A DNA stretch of 21,262 nt, taken from assembly GCA_023415655.1 (NCBI GenBank), contig JAEZKD010000316.1:1-21262 (forward strand), read 5' to 3'. Shown piece after piece: positions 15,520 through 21,262 of this stretch. The position numbers were made by a program, and so were the translations under genes. Every line of letters starts with the position of its first letter. Position 1 is the stretch's first letter. The stretch comes from Bacillota bacterium (lineage in GTDB: Bacteria > Bacillota > Clostridia > Lachnospirales > Lachnospiraceae). The notes under the pieces were generated by a model that saw nothing but the letters and a program-made list of their open reading frames with translations, had not been told where the DNA came from and made no database searches.

Positions 15520-16475
15520 CCTCTTACAAGATTGCGTTCTCTTCCTTCAAGAAACGCCTTAATGTTTTCAAACACCTCGATAGCACAACGCTGTCTTGCT
15601 TCTACCGTTGCCCATGCAATATGTGGTGTAATGATCAGTTTTGTACTATCCTGAATCTGTAGCAATGGATTGTCCTTAGCCATCGGTTCAACCGTTAATA
15701 CATCAAGGCCTGCACCTGCAATCCAATTATTAGAAAGAGCTTTTGTCAAAGCTTCTTGATTGACAATTGGACCACGACCAAGGTTTAATAAAATAGCACT
15801 TTCCTTCATTAAACGAAGGGCTGCTTCATCGAATAAATTCTCCGTTGCTTGATTCAGTGGAGCATGAATGGATACGATATCCGAGTCCTTTAATAACGTT
15901 TCAAAATCCACCTGTTCATAATCTTGATTATGATTTTTACCAGAGGTGGAATAATAAATCACACGACACCCAAACATCGTTGCAATCTGAGCAACAGAAC
16001 GCCCTATTTCACCAAGTCCTACAATTCCCCAAGTTTTTTGATCTAGTTCGTGGAATTTTTCATCAAAATTACTGAAGATATCACTTCGTGTGTATTCTCC
16101 AGACTTTACATAAGAATCATAATAGCTTAGTTTTTCATAAACATAAAACAAAAGTGCGAACGTATGCTGTACTACTGATTTTGTCGAATACCCCTTAACG
16201 TTTGCTACTGCAATCTTACGTTCATTCGTATAAGAAAAATCAATATTATTCGTTCCAGTAGCTGTAAGGCAAATTAATTTAAGCTTTGTTGCCGTATCTA
16301 GTAAAGTTGCATTCATTGCTATCTTATTGGCAATGATGATATCTGCATCTTTGATTCTGTTAGCATTCTCTAAAGGACAGGATTCCCCATAGATGGTAAC
16401 CTCTCCAAGCTGTTCAAACATCGTAAGATCAACATCATTACCAAGAGTATTTGCTTCCATAATTACGATTTTCAT
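15516..16475 (-). CDS. D-2-hydroxyacid dehydrogenase (NAD-dependent; hydroxypyruvate/glyoxylate reductase type)
   Basis: This cytosolic oxidoreductase reduces a 2-keto acid to the D-2-hydroxy acid. It has 319 residues, normal for the family. The NAD-binding loop is GLGEIG (153-158) within a Rossmann domain. The catalytic trio is R234 in NLGRGPIVN, E263 in LDVLTVEP and H285 in ITPHIAW. The start of the substrate domain is intact. The best guess is a glycerate dehydrogenase-like reductase, but D-lactate or other substrates cannot be excluded. The ATG overlaps the stop of the upstream HAD gene by 4 bp, so translation is coupled and the two may act in one pathway. Confidence 0.9.
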   Translation of the reverse strand: MKIVIMEANTLGNDVDLTMFEQLGEVTIYGESCPLENANRIKDADIIIANKIAMNATLLDTATKLKLICLTATGTNNIDFSYTNERKIAVANVKGYSTKSVVQHTFALLFYVYEKLSYYDSYVKSGEYTRSDIFSNFDEKFHELDQKTWGIVGLGEIGRSVAQIATMFGCRVIYYSTSGKNHNQDYEQVDFETLLKDSDIVSIHAPLNQATENLFDEAALRLMKESAILLNLGRGPIVNQEALTKALSNNWIAGAGLDVLTVEPMAKDNPLLQIQDSTKLIITPHIAWATVEARQRCAIEVFENIKAFLEGRERNLVRG

Positions 16476-17119
16476 TCTTCACACTTCCTTTTTTGTATTT
16501 CTTCCATCAATGTAGGTAATTCATCAAAGGAAGAAATCACATACTCATAGTCCTTAGCCTCACCAAATCCATATTCTGCATAGATAAATTCCAGTCCAGC
16601 CTCGTGGGCAGCATCCGCATCTCCTTGGGTATCACCCACATAAATTGCAGAATCGATTTGATTACGTTCCATGATGATCTTAATATTGTCTGCTTTTAAC
16701 AAGCCTGTTCCACCAGGGCATTCATGATCGAGGAAGTATCCCTCTAGCTTATGAGCCGCTAGAAATGCCTCGATGTAACCACTTTTACAGTTGCTTACAA
16801 TCATTAATTTATATTTTTCTGATAAACTCTTCAGTGTTGCTTCAATTTCACCAAGTAAGATTCCACCATGCTTTGTAAGATATGGGCACTGTGCAACCAC
16901 ACATTCTTCCATTGTCGCAATTGCAACATCTTCTGGTACACTGACAAATAACCCCGTTGCAATCTCTTCGAGCGGAAGGCCATAGAGGCTTTTTAGCTTT
17001 GGTCCTGTCACCTCATCTTTGATTGCTGGATTCTTACTTGCAATCTCTTTCCATACTACTGCTGCTCCTTCTGTTGAGTCCCACATTGTTCCATCCAAGT
17101 CAAAAATTATGCATTCCAT
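16472..17119 (-). CDS. HAD-superfamily phosphatase, phosphoglycolate-phosphatase-like
   Basis: It has 215 residues. Motif I is FDLDGT with nucleophile D7, D9 and T11. A helical cap follows. Motif II is SN (109-110) in MIVSNCKSG, motif III is K142, and motif IV is YVGDTQGD with D163 and D167. All catalytic residues are present, so it should be an active phosphatase on a small phosphate ester. It ends in a 4-bp overlap with the D-2-hydroxyacid dehydrogenase. No strong ribosome site precedes the ATG at 17119. A better AAGGAAAGG about 40 nt upstream serves only a 5-codon frame, so the exact start is less certain than the gene. Confidence 0.88.
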   Translation of the reverse strand: MECIIFDLDGTMWDSTEGAAVVWKEIASKNPAIKDEVTGPKLKSLYGLPLEEIATGLFVSVPEDVAIATMEECVVAQCPYLTKHGGILLGEIEATLKSLSEKYKLMIVSNCKSGYIEAFLAAHKLEGYFLDHECPGGTGLLKADNIKIIMERNQIDSAIYVGDTQGDADAAHEAGLEFIYAEYGFGEAKDYEYVISSFDELPTLMEEIQKRKCEE

Positions 17120-17189
17120 CTAATATCTTCGTATCTATCGTTCAAGATACATCCTTTCCTTCTAGTAATCTCAATCGACACGCTTTTTC

Positions 17190-17813
17190 TTAGTTACTTG
17201 TGTCTCTTCTATCTTTCACTCCAAGCTTTCTAAGCTCCTCTTTGGCTTGTGCTTGATTATTAAAATGTATTGTATGAATCCCGAATTCCCTCGCCCCCTT
17301 GATATTATCTAGCAAATCATCAAGAAATACGCACTCTTCTGGAATCAACTGATATCGATCCAGTAAAATCTGATAAATTCTTGGATCTGGTTTGATACAT
17401 TTCTCCTGATAAGAAATGACCGCACCATCCACATACTTTAAAAATTGAAACTTTTCTTTGACATGTGCAAAATTATCTTCTCCATAATTAGATAAAATAT
17501 AGATATGATAGCCTTGCTCTTTTAGTTCACAAATCCAATCTTTGGAATAATCAAATTCTACTACCATATTACTTGTATCTGCATAAAAGAGACGAATTTG
17601 CTCTTCTATATCAGGATCAAGACTGATACAGCGCTCTATGATTTCTTCCTTCGTAAGTATTCCTTTATCTACCTCATTCCAATAAGGAGATAATACAGTT
17701 GCTTTTGCAATACGCTCATTTAGATTAGAATCAAAACCAAACTCAGCGATGTACTCTTGCCAACGAAACTTAGCTAATACTTGACCAATATCGAAAATAA
17801 TATTATGTATCAT
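17190..17813 (-). CDS. HAD-superfamily hydrolase, YihX-like
   Basis: It has 207 residues. Motif I is FDIGQVLAKF, with D8 as nucleophile and glycine in place of the second aspartate, as in YihX and the N-terminal phosphatase domain of epoxide hydrolases. Motif II is YILSNYG, motif III is KPDPRIY and motif IV is FLDDLLDNI. The missing second aspartate is a subfamily feature and not damage. The ATG at 17813 has AAGGAGAGG upstream. It lies 70 bp before the next HAD gene on the same strand, with no terminator between, so an operon of three is likely. The substrate is unknown. Confidence 0.88.
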   Translation of the reverse strand: MIHNIIFDIGQVLAKFRWQEYIAEFGFDSNLNERIAKATVLSPYWNEVDKGILTKEEIIERCISLDPDIEEQIRLFYADTSNMVVEFDYSKDWICELKEQGYHIYILSNYGEDNFAHVKEKFQFLKYVDGAVISYQEKCIKPDPRIYQILLDRYQLIPEECVFLDDLLDNIKGAREFGIHTIHFNNQAQAKEELRKLGVKDRRDTSN

Positions 17814-17929
17814 AGTATGACCTCTCCTTTTTGAATACGATTATGATCCAATCTCATCATATCCCTTCTCGCTTGTAGCCTCTCTTTGCTTGATTATAAA
17901 CTATTCCATGGAAAAAATCCATTGTTATC

Positions 17930-17964
17930 TTGTTTAAAGCCATGAGATTATGGTATAATCTCAT
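17930..17964 (+). promoter_or_regulatory. luxS promoter with a perfect palindrome over the -10 box
   Basis: An extended -10, TGGTATAAT (17951-17959), follows TTGTTT (17930-17935) with an 18-bp spacer. Two 10-bp arms, ATGAGATTAT (17942-17951) and ATAATCTCAT (17955-17964), are perfect inverted repeats with a GGT centre and enclose the -10. Such a 23-bp palindrome is a likely repressor site. I do not recognise the regulator. Confidence 0.7.
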
Positions 17965-17982
17965 ATATTATAAGAATAAAAT

Positions 17983-18014
17983 AAGGAGGCGGGAGGTAAC
18001 CTCCCAATTTATAT
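17983..18014 (+). promoter_or_regulatory. luxS leader: two Shine-Dalgarno copies and an anti-Shine-Dalgarno hairpin
   Basis: AAGGAGG (17983-17989) and GGGAGG (17991-17996) are followed by CCTCCC (18000-18005), which pairs with the second copy through a TAA loop. The ATG at 18015 lies 25 nt after the first copy and 18 nt after the second, both too far for normal initiation. If the hairpin (17991-18005) forms, the first copy is brought to an effective spacing of about 10 nt. No in-frame start codon lies nearer to either copy. Confidence 0.65.
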
Positions 18015-18503
18015 ATGAAACCAATTGCAAGTTTTACAATCGATCATTTAAGATTACTTCCTGGCATCTATGTCTCTAGAAAAGATCCGATTGGAGAAGA
18101 AGTAATCACAACCTTTGATATACGAATGACAAGACCAAACTTTGAACCGGTCATGAATACAGCAGAAATGCATACCATTGAACATCTAGCAGCAACTTAC
18201 TTAAGAAACCATGAGGTATTTGGATCTCGTATCATTTACTTTGGACCTATGGGTTGCCGTACTGGATTCTACTTATTGTTAGCTGGAGATAGCTCCTCAG
18301 AAGACATTCTCCCACTCATCACAGGTATGTTTGAATTTATCCGTGATTTTGAAGGCGAAGTTCCAGGTGCTGCAGCAATTCATTGTGGTAATTACCACGA
18401 TATGAATTTACCTATGGCCAAATATTTAGCTAACCGTTTTCTAAATGAAGTATTGGCTGAGATAACACCGGATCATCTTCGTTATCCTTCCGATGAAAAT
18501 TAG
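18015..18503 (+). CDS. luxS: S-ribosylhomocysteine lyase (LuxS, autoinducer-2 synthesis)
   Basis: LuxS cleaves S-ribosylhomocysteine to homocysteine and DPD, the precursor of AI-2, as part of the activated methyl cycle. It has 162 residues, the usual length. The metal ligands are H53 and H57 in EMHTIEHLAA and C124 in AIHCGNYHDMN. E51 and C81 in GPMGCRTGFY are the catalytic residues. The start MKPIASFTIDHLRL is canonical. It is a single gene with its own promoter and terminator. Its partner pfs/mtnN is not in the window. The leader before it is unusual. Confidence 0.97.
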   Translation: MKPIASFTIDHLRLLPGIYVSRKDPIGEEVITTFDIRMTRPNFEPVMNTAEMHTIEHLAATYLRNHEVFGSRIIYFGPMGCRTGFYLLLAGDSSSEDILPLITGMFEFIRDFEGEVPGAAAIHCGNYHDMNLPMAKYLANRFLNEVLAEITPDHLRYPSDEN

Positions 18504-18528
18504 AAAGTAACTCAATATCTAAACTTAG

Positions 18529-18582
18529 CATACTATATTATGATTCAGGAATTAGAAAGAATCAAAATATAGTATGTTTTTT
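18529..18582 (+). terminator. Terminator of luxS
   Basis: An 18-bp arm (18529-18546, CATACTATATTATGATTC) pairs with 18559-18576 except at one base, with a 12-nt loop and six T after it. It starts about 25 bp after the luxS stop. Confidence 0.92.
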
Positions 18583-18611
18583 ATTCATGACAAGTGAATT
18601 GGTTTACCAAT
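18582..18611 (-). repeat. Dispersed intergenic repeat, copy 2, overlapping a palindrome
   Basis: Read on the minus strand it holds ATTGGTAAA (18603-18611), seven variable bases and ACTTGTCATGAATA (18582-18595), matching copy 1 at 15366-15394. Here the block also forms a perfect 20-bp palindrome, arms TGAATTGGT (18595-18603) and ACCAATTCA (18606-18614). CAAG/CTTG extends the stem past one bulge. The copy abuts the T run of the luxS terminator. The palindrome has no T run of its own, so it is not itself an intrinsic terminator. Confidence 0.6.
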
Positions 18612-18733
18612 TCATCTTGTTGGAGAGCATTGATACCAGCTTTCCTGACGTTCATCCTATGGTCTATTCTCTTTCTGCCTTGAATATATTATAAAAGTAA
18701 GCATGATTGCAATGGACAATGAGGAGGATTCGT

Positions 18734-19744
18734 ATGGATGAACAAGTAAATCAAGAAGAATTCAGACAGAATACGGATTCTGCTGTCTTAAGTCGATCCG
18801 CTCAACTTCTACGGGCTGCATCTCCATACTTGGATACCGCTTCACAACAGTTACTTGGAACCTTTGTACATATGCAAGATTTTATGGACACAATCCAGGC
18901 AATCAAGAGGAATGGATTATCCCTTCCTTTTTTGAATCGCACAGCTAAGTCAGATACTATATTTATGGCTGGTCTCAATAACAATAGCTCAATGGATACC
19001 GAAGGCCTTCTAAAAAGTATTCGCCCCTTTTGTACCAAAAAAGAAGGTGGGATCATTGACCAGATCATGAACATATTTCAAATGAAACGGATGTTTTCCA
19101 TGTACCAAACTATGTCTAATATGATGTCGATGATGAACATGGCAAATGGAGCAAATCCAATGCCAAACTCGGACGTTGACTTTAGCCAAGCTATGAATAT
19201 GGCTGCTATGATGAGCCAGATGATGAATAGCTCTCAATTTTCTCCAAACAATCAAAATTCAACTAAAAATTCAAGTCCTAATGCAACCAATACTAATTAT
19301 AAGGATCCCTCTGCGAGTCCTGACAACACCAATGAGACCTATCACACATATACTAATATCCCAGGCAATGATTCTAGAACGAATCAGGAAACCAGGATCA
19401 ATCACCAGAGCTTGGATGACACAAGCAATGATAACTTAAACAATGAATACCTAAATAATGAATACCTAGACAATGAGTACTTAGATAATGAGTACCTAAA
19501 TAATGCTTTTCAAAATAGTCACTATGAATATAAGGGACCGAATCAAAACAATCAGAGTCAAAACAATCAGAGTCAAAACAATGCTCAGATTGATGATTCT
19601 ATAGACAATGATAACAATCACTCAAACACAAATAGCACAACCAATTCTCAGATGCTTGAGATGTTATCAAGCATGATCCCCGCAGAGCAAAAAGGCACCT
19701 TTGAGGCTATGAAGCTTCTTATGGAGTCTGGATTATTAAAATAA
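18734..19744 (+). CDS. Met/Asn-rich repeat protein of unknown function
   Basis: No known family was recognised. The protein has 336 residues, no signal peptide and no clear membrane segment. Residues 1-115 look like a folded helical domain (LLRAASPYLDTASQQLLGTF). Residues 112-164 contain 17 methionines (for example MSNMMSMMNM). Residues 170-305 are disordered, rich in N, S, Q and T. They include four tandem NEYL(N/D) units (237-256, DNA 19442-19501, 15-bp period) and repeated NNQSQ (DNA 19553-19582). Residues 307-336 form a helix, MLSSMIPAEQKGTFEAMKLL, similar to the C-terminus of the next protein. A longer frame opens at a TTG (18707), but the ATG at 18734 has AGGAGG 7 nt upstream. The next gene follows after 18 bp. 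Confidence 0.82.
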   Translation: MDEQVNQEEFRQNTDSAVLSRSAQLLRAASPYLDTASQQLLGTFVHMQDFMDTIQAIKRNGLSLPFLNRTAKSDTIFMAGLNNNSSMDTEGLLKSIRPFCTKKEGGIIDQIMNIFQMKRMFSMYQTMSNMMSMMNMANGANPMPNSDVDFSQAMNMAAMMSQMMNSSQFSPNNQNSTKNSSPNATNTNYKDPSASPDNTNETYHTYTNIPGNDSRTNQETRINHQSLDDTSNDNLNNEYLNNEYLDNEYLDNEYLNNAFQNSHYEYKGPNQNNQSQNNQSQNNAQIDDSIDNDNNHSNTNSTTNSQMLEMLSSMIPAEQKGTFEAMKLLMESGLLK

Positions 19745-19762
19745 AGGAAATGAGGTAGTACT

Positions 19763-20035
19763 ATGGACACAAAATGGCTCAATGATCCTTCTCTACAGAA
19801 AATGGACCCAGCAAAAAAACAAATCATGATTGAATTCATTAAAGAAACAGAAGGAAAACCTATGGATAAAGCAATGAAAAGCATTGCAACGGCAAATGCG
19901 AAGATGAAAGCAATGAACTTGTCCTTTACACAAGAAGAAAGTGATTTGATTACTCGAATTTTAATGTCACGCTTAACACCAGCACAGCGGTCCCAAGCTG
20001 AGATGATGAAGACCATGATGAATCGTAAAAAATAA
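19763..20035 (+). CDS. Small helical protein of unknown function, partner of the Met/Asn-rich protein
   Basis: It has 90 residues and is charged and helical, with no signal peptide or membrane segment. Similar small proteins (N-terminal W-x-x-P-x-L then DPAKK, middle NLSFTQEESDLI, C-terminal PAQRSQAEMMKTMM) are, from memory, common hypotheticals in Lachnospiraceae. The C-terminus matches that of the upstream protein around PA-x-Q-(K/R) and E-x-M-K-x-x-M, so the two may be related or bind one another. GAGGT precedes the ATG and the gap to the upstream gene is 18 bp, which indicates an operon. Function unknown. Confidence 0.82.
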   Translation: MDTKWLNDPSLQKMDPAKKQIMIEFIKETEGKPMDKAMKSIATANAKMKAMNLSFTQEESDLITRILMSRLTPAQRSQAEMMKTMMNRKK

Positions 20036-20039
20036 GCAA

Positions 20040-20118
20040 AAAAGGAGCTCCTAAAAGGTTCCTCCAAGGTCAGGGACTATCTCTATCCTTGGAGGACTCT
20101 TTTTAGAGAACTCCTTTT
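20040..20118. terminator. Bidirectional terminator between convergent genes
   Basis: A long interrupted hairpin has outer arms AAAAGGAG (20040-20047) and CTCCTTTT (20111-20118), middle arms CTAAAA (20051-20056) and TTTTAG (20101-20106), and inner arms TCCTCCAAGG (20060-20069) and CCTTGGAGGA (20087-20096). A and T runs flank it. It serves the small helical protein gene (plus) and the sortase substrate gene (minus), and overlaps the last codon and stop of the latter by about 2 bp. Confidence 0.85.
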
Positions 20119-21010
20119 AATGTTTCTTTAAGTATAAGAAGATACCAATGATGGCTGTGCCTGATAAGCCTGCCGCTAACAGCCATGTTTCCATGGATAT
20201 CTCTTCTCCGGTCTCAGGTGTTTCATCCAGTGGTCTTGCAGCTTGCGTGGAAGAATTCACACTTGTTTGCGTTTTATGATCCGATGAATCTTCTACACGC
20301 TCTGGCACCTTGGTCGGTGCGATTGTTACTAATGGTGCTTTGCTTGGTGTCACTATTGTAGGTGCTTTGGACGGTTTTTGTGTCGGTACTTGTGTTGGCT
20401 TTGGTGTTGGTGCCTTCGTTGGCTTTTCTTGATCCACCGTTGAGTCTGCCTTCTTATCTTGTAATACAAAACCATAAACACCTGTAGCTTTTATGGTAAA
20501 TTTCATGCAAGCCACTTCCTCAACTGAAACTAGAGAAAAGGAATGCTTGACAGCTTTTCCCGAACTATTTAATTGGTACAATTGAACATACTCTGCTTGC
20601 TCCAACCATAAGTCAGGGACTGGACATATAATGGTAGTGTTGATGGAACCATCGACAGGATAGTATTCTTGATCCTCCTCCAACTTGTAAAGCATAACAT
20701 CCATACCATACACATTGTCTAAATCTGCTGTGACACCAGCCTTTTCAAGCCCTGCTAACAGCAACTCGGTACTACTAGTATCATCAAATAATGATAATGC
20801 ATATGCAGAGGTATCCTTGATATTATTAAGTTTGGCAAACAGTGCATTCCATTCCGATGTAAAACTTGGAATATCCTCAACCCAAAGGTTATACTCATTC
20901 TCATCGATCGTTAATTTTTGCACTGCAGCTTCCACTGATCGAATTGGTGTTAGTAATAATCCAAATATCAGGAATATGCATATCACCATTCTTGTTACTT
21001 TATTCTTCAT
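20117..21010 (-). CDS. Cell-wall-anchored surface protein with TPETG sorting signal
   Basis: It has 297 residues. A signal peptide covers residues 1-28 (basic MKNK start, hydrophobic core, VEA before the cut). A domain of unknown fold covers about 30-185. A Pro/Thr/Lys-rich spacer (196-236) has repeats such as KAPTPKPTQVPT. The sorting signal is TPETG (264-268), then a membrane segment (275-293) and the basic tail KKH. This layout is that of a sortase substrate; the leucine of LPXTG is replaced by threonine. An upstream frame reaches 21094, but the ATG at 21010 has GGAGG and is followed directly by the signal peptide. It starts 28 bp after the class B sortase gene, its likely processing enzyme. 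The exposed domain's role is unknown. Confidence 0.88.
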   Translation of the reverse strand: MKNKVTRMVICIFLIFGLLLTPIRSVEAAVQKLTIDENEYNLWVEDIPSFTSEWNALFAKLNNIKDTSAYALSLFDDTSSTELLLAGLEKAGVTADLDNVYGMDVMLYKLEEDQEYYPVDGSINTTIICPVPDLWLEQAEYVQLYQLNSSGKAVKHSFSLVSVEEVACMKFTIKATGVYGFVLQDKKADSTVDQEKPTKAPTPKPTQVPTQKPSKAPTIVTPSKAPLVTIAPTKVPERVEDSSDHKTQTSVNSSTQAARPLDETPETGEEISMETWLLAAGLSGTAIIGIFLYLKKH

Positions 21011-21038
21011 CGTTCGTTCCTCCAAACACTTATTGCTA

Positions 21039-21262
21039 TTAATTCTGTTTTCTTGCAACAACAACGAATCGTCCATTCTCGATTCTACGGTCACATGTGG
21101 ATAGCGTTAATAATTGGTCACCATAAACTGCATCCACTCCTGTATCATATATCGACATCTCTCTTACATTATTTACGAAATTCATAAACTCAGCTTCATT
21201 CTCTGCTTGTACCATGCCATAGTATCGAAAGGTGTCCTCATCCTGATAAGCCACTCTTGTCT
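21039..21262 (-). CDS. Class B sortase, C-terminal part (gene cut by the window edge)
   Basis: Only the last about 74 residues are in the window; the 5' end lies to the right of 21262. The segment has the class B pattern NFVNNVREMSIYDTGVD before the active site, the catalytic cysteine in LLTLSTC and the catalytic arginine in ENGRFVVVAR near the end. Sortases cut a C-terminal signal of secreted proteins and attach them to the peptidoglycan. The stop codon lies 28 bp before the surface protein gene on the same strand, so the two form an enzyme-substrate pair. A GTG at 21254 is internal to the family domain and is not taken as the start. Confidence 0.9.
   Translation of the reverse strand, partial: TRVAYQDEDTFRYYGMVQAENEAEFMNFVNNVREMSIYDTGVDAVYGDQLLTLSTCDRRIENGRFVVVARKQN

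Noticed and set aside
17190..17813. HAD hydrolase inactivated by loss of the second motif-I aspartate
   Set aside because: DxG in motif I is normal for the YihX/epoxide hydrolase N-domain subfamily, and the other motifs are intact.

Overview
The window looks like chromosome of a low-GC, Gram-positive anaerobe of the class Clostridia, most likely a Lachnospiraceae member of the Lachnoclostridium/Clostridium phytofermentans type. This is inferred from AT-rich DNA, strong AGGAGG ribosome sites, U-tailed hairpin terminators, a class B sortase with its own anchored substrate, rex beside a YdiF-like ABC-F gene, and Lachnospiraceae-style hypothetical proteins. No rRNA, tRNA, CRISPR array, phage or intact insertion sequence was seen.

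Left part (about 300-6800, all minus strand). Read in the direction of transcription: rex (redox repressor), a coiled-coil protein of unknown function, acpS, nnr (NAD(P)H-hydrate repair), alr (alanine racemase), a MazF/EndoA-type toxin with no antitoxin beside it, and a DUF21/CBS/CorC membrane protein. The genes from the coiled-coil protein to alr abut or overlap. A consensus promoter (TTGACA-17-TATAAT) drives rex, and a Rex-like operator lies on it.

Middle (6900-13700, plus strand). A divergent consensus promoter drives the ABC-F protein, which ends in a perfect terminator. Next is a polyamine uptake operon: an XRE-cupin regulator, then potA, potB, potC and potD with tight overlaps. A promoter with repeated GTTTAG elements precedes it and a long hairpin terminator follows.

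Right part (13700-21262). A clade-type haem catalase stands alone. It converges with a minus-strand cluster of two HAD phosphatases and a D-2-hydroxyacid dehydrogenase, the last two translationally coupled. luxS follows on the plus strand, with a palindrome over its -10 box and an unusual leader in which the Shine-Dalgarno sequence is too far from the start unless a hairpin folds. Two linked genes of unknown function come next: a Met/Asn-rich protein with 5-residue repeats, and a small helical protein with a related C-terminus. They converge on a surface protein carrying a TPETG sorting signal, which sits just downstream of a class B sortase cut by the right edge.

The least explained items are the luxS leader and its palindrome, a pair of related intergenic repeats (15366-15394 and 18582-18611) that both lie beside hairpins, the 119-bp large-loop inverted repeat between catalase and dehydrogenase, the orphan MazF, and the Met/Asn-rich gene pair. 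I found no clearly new multi-gene system. The Met/Asn-rich pair is the best candidate for undescribed biology.
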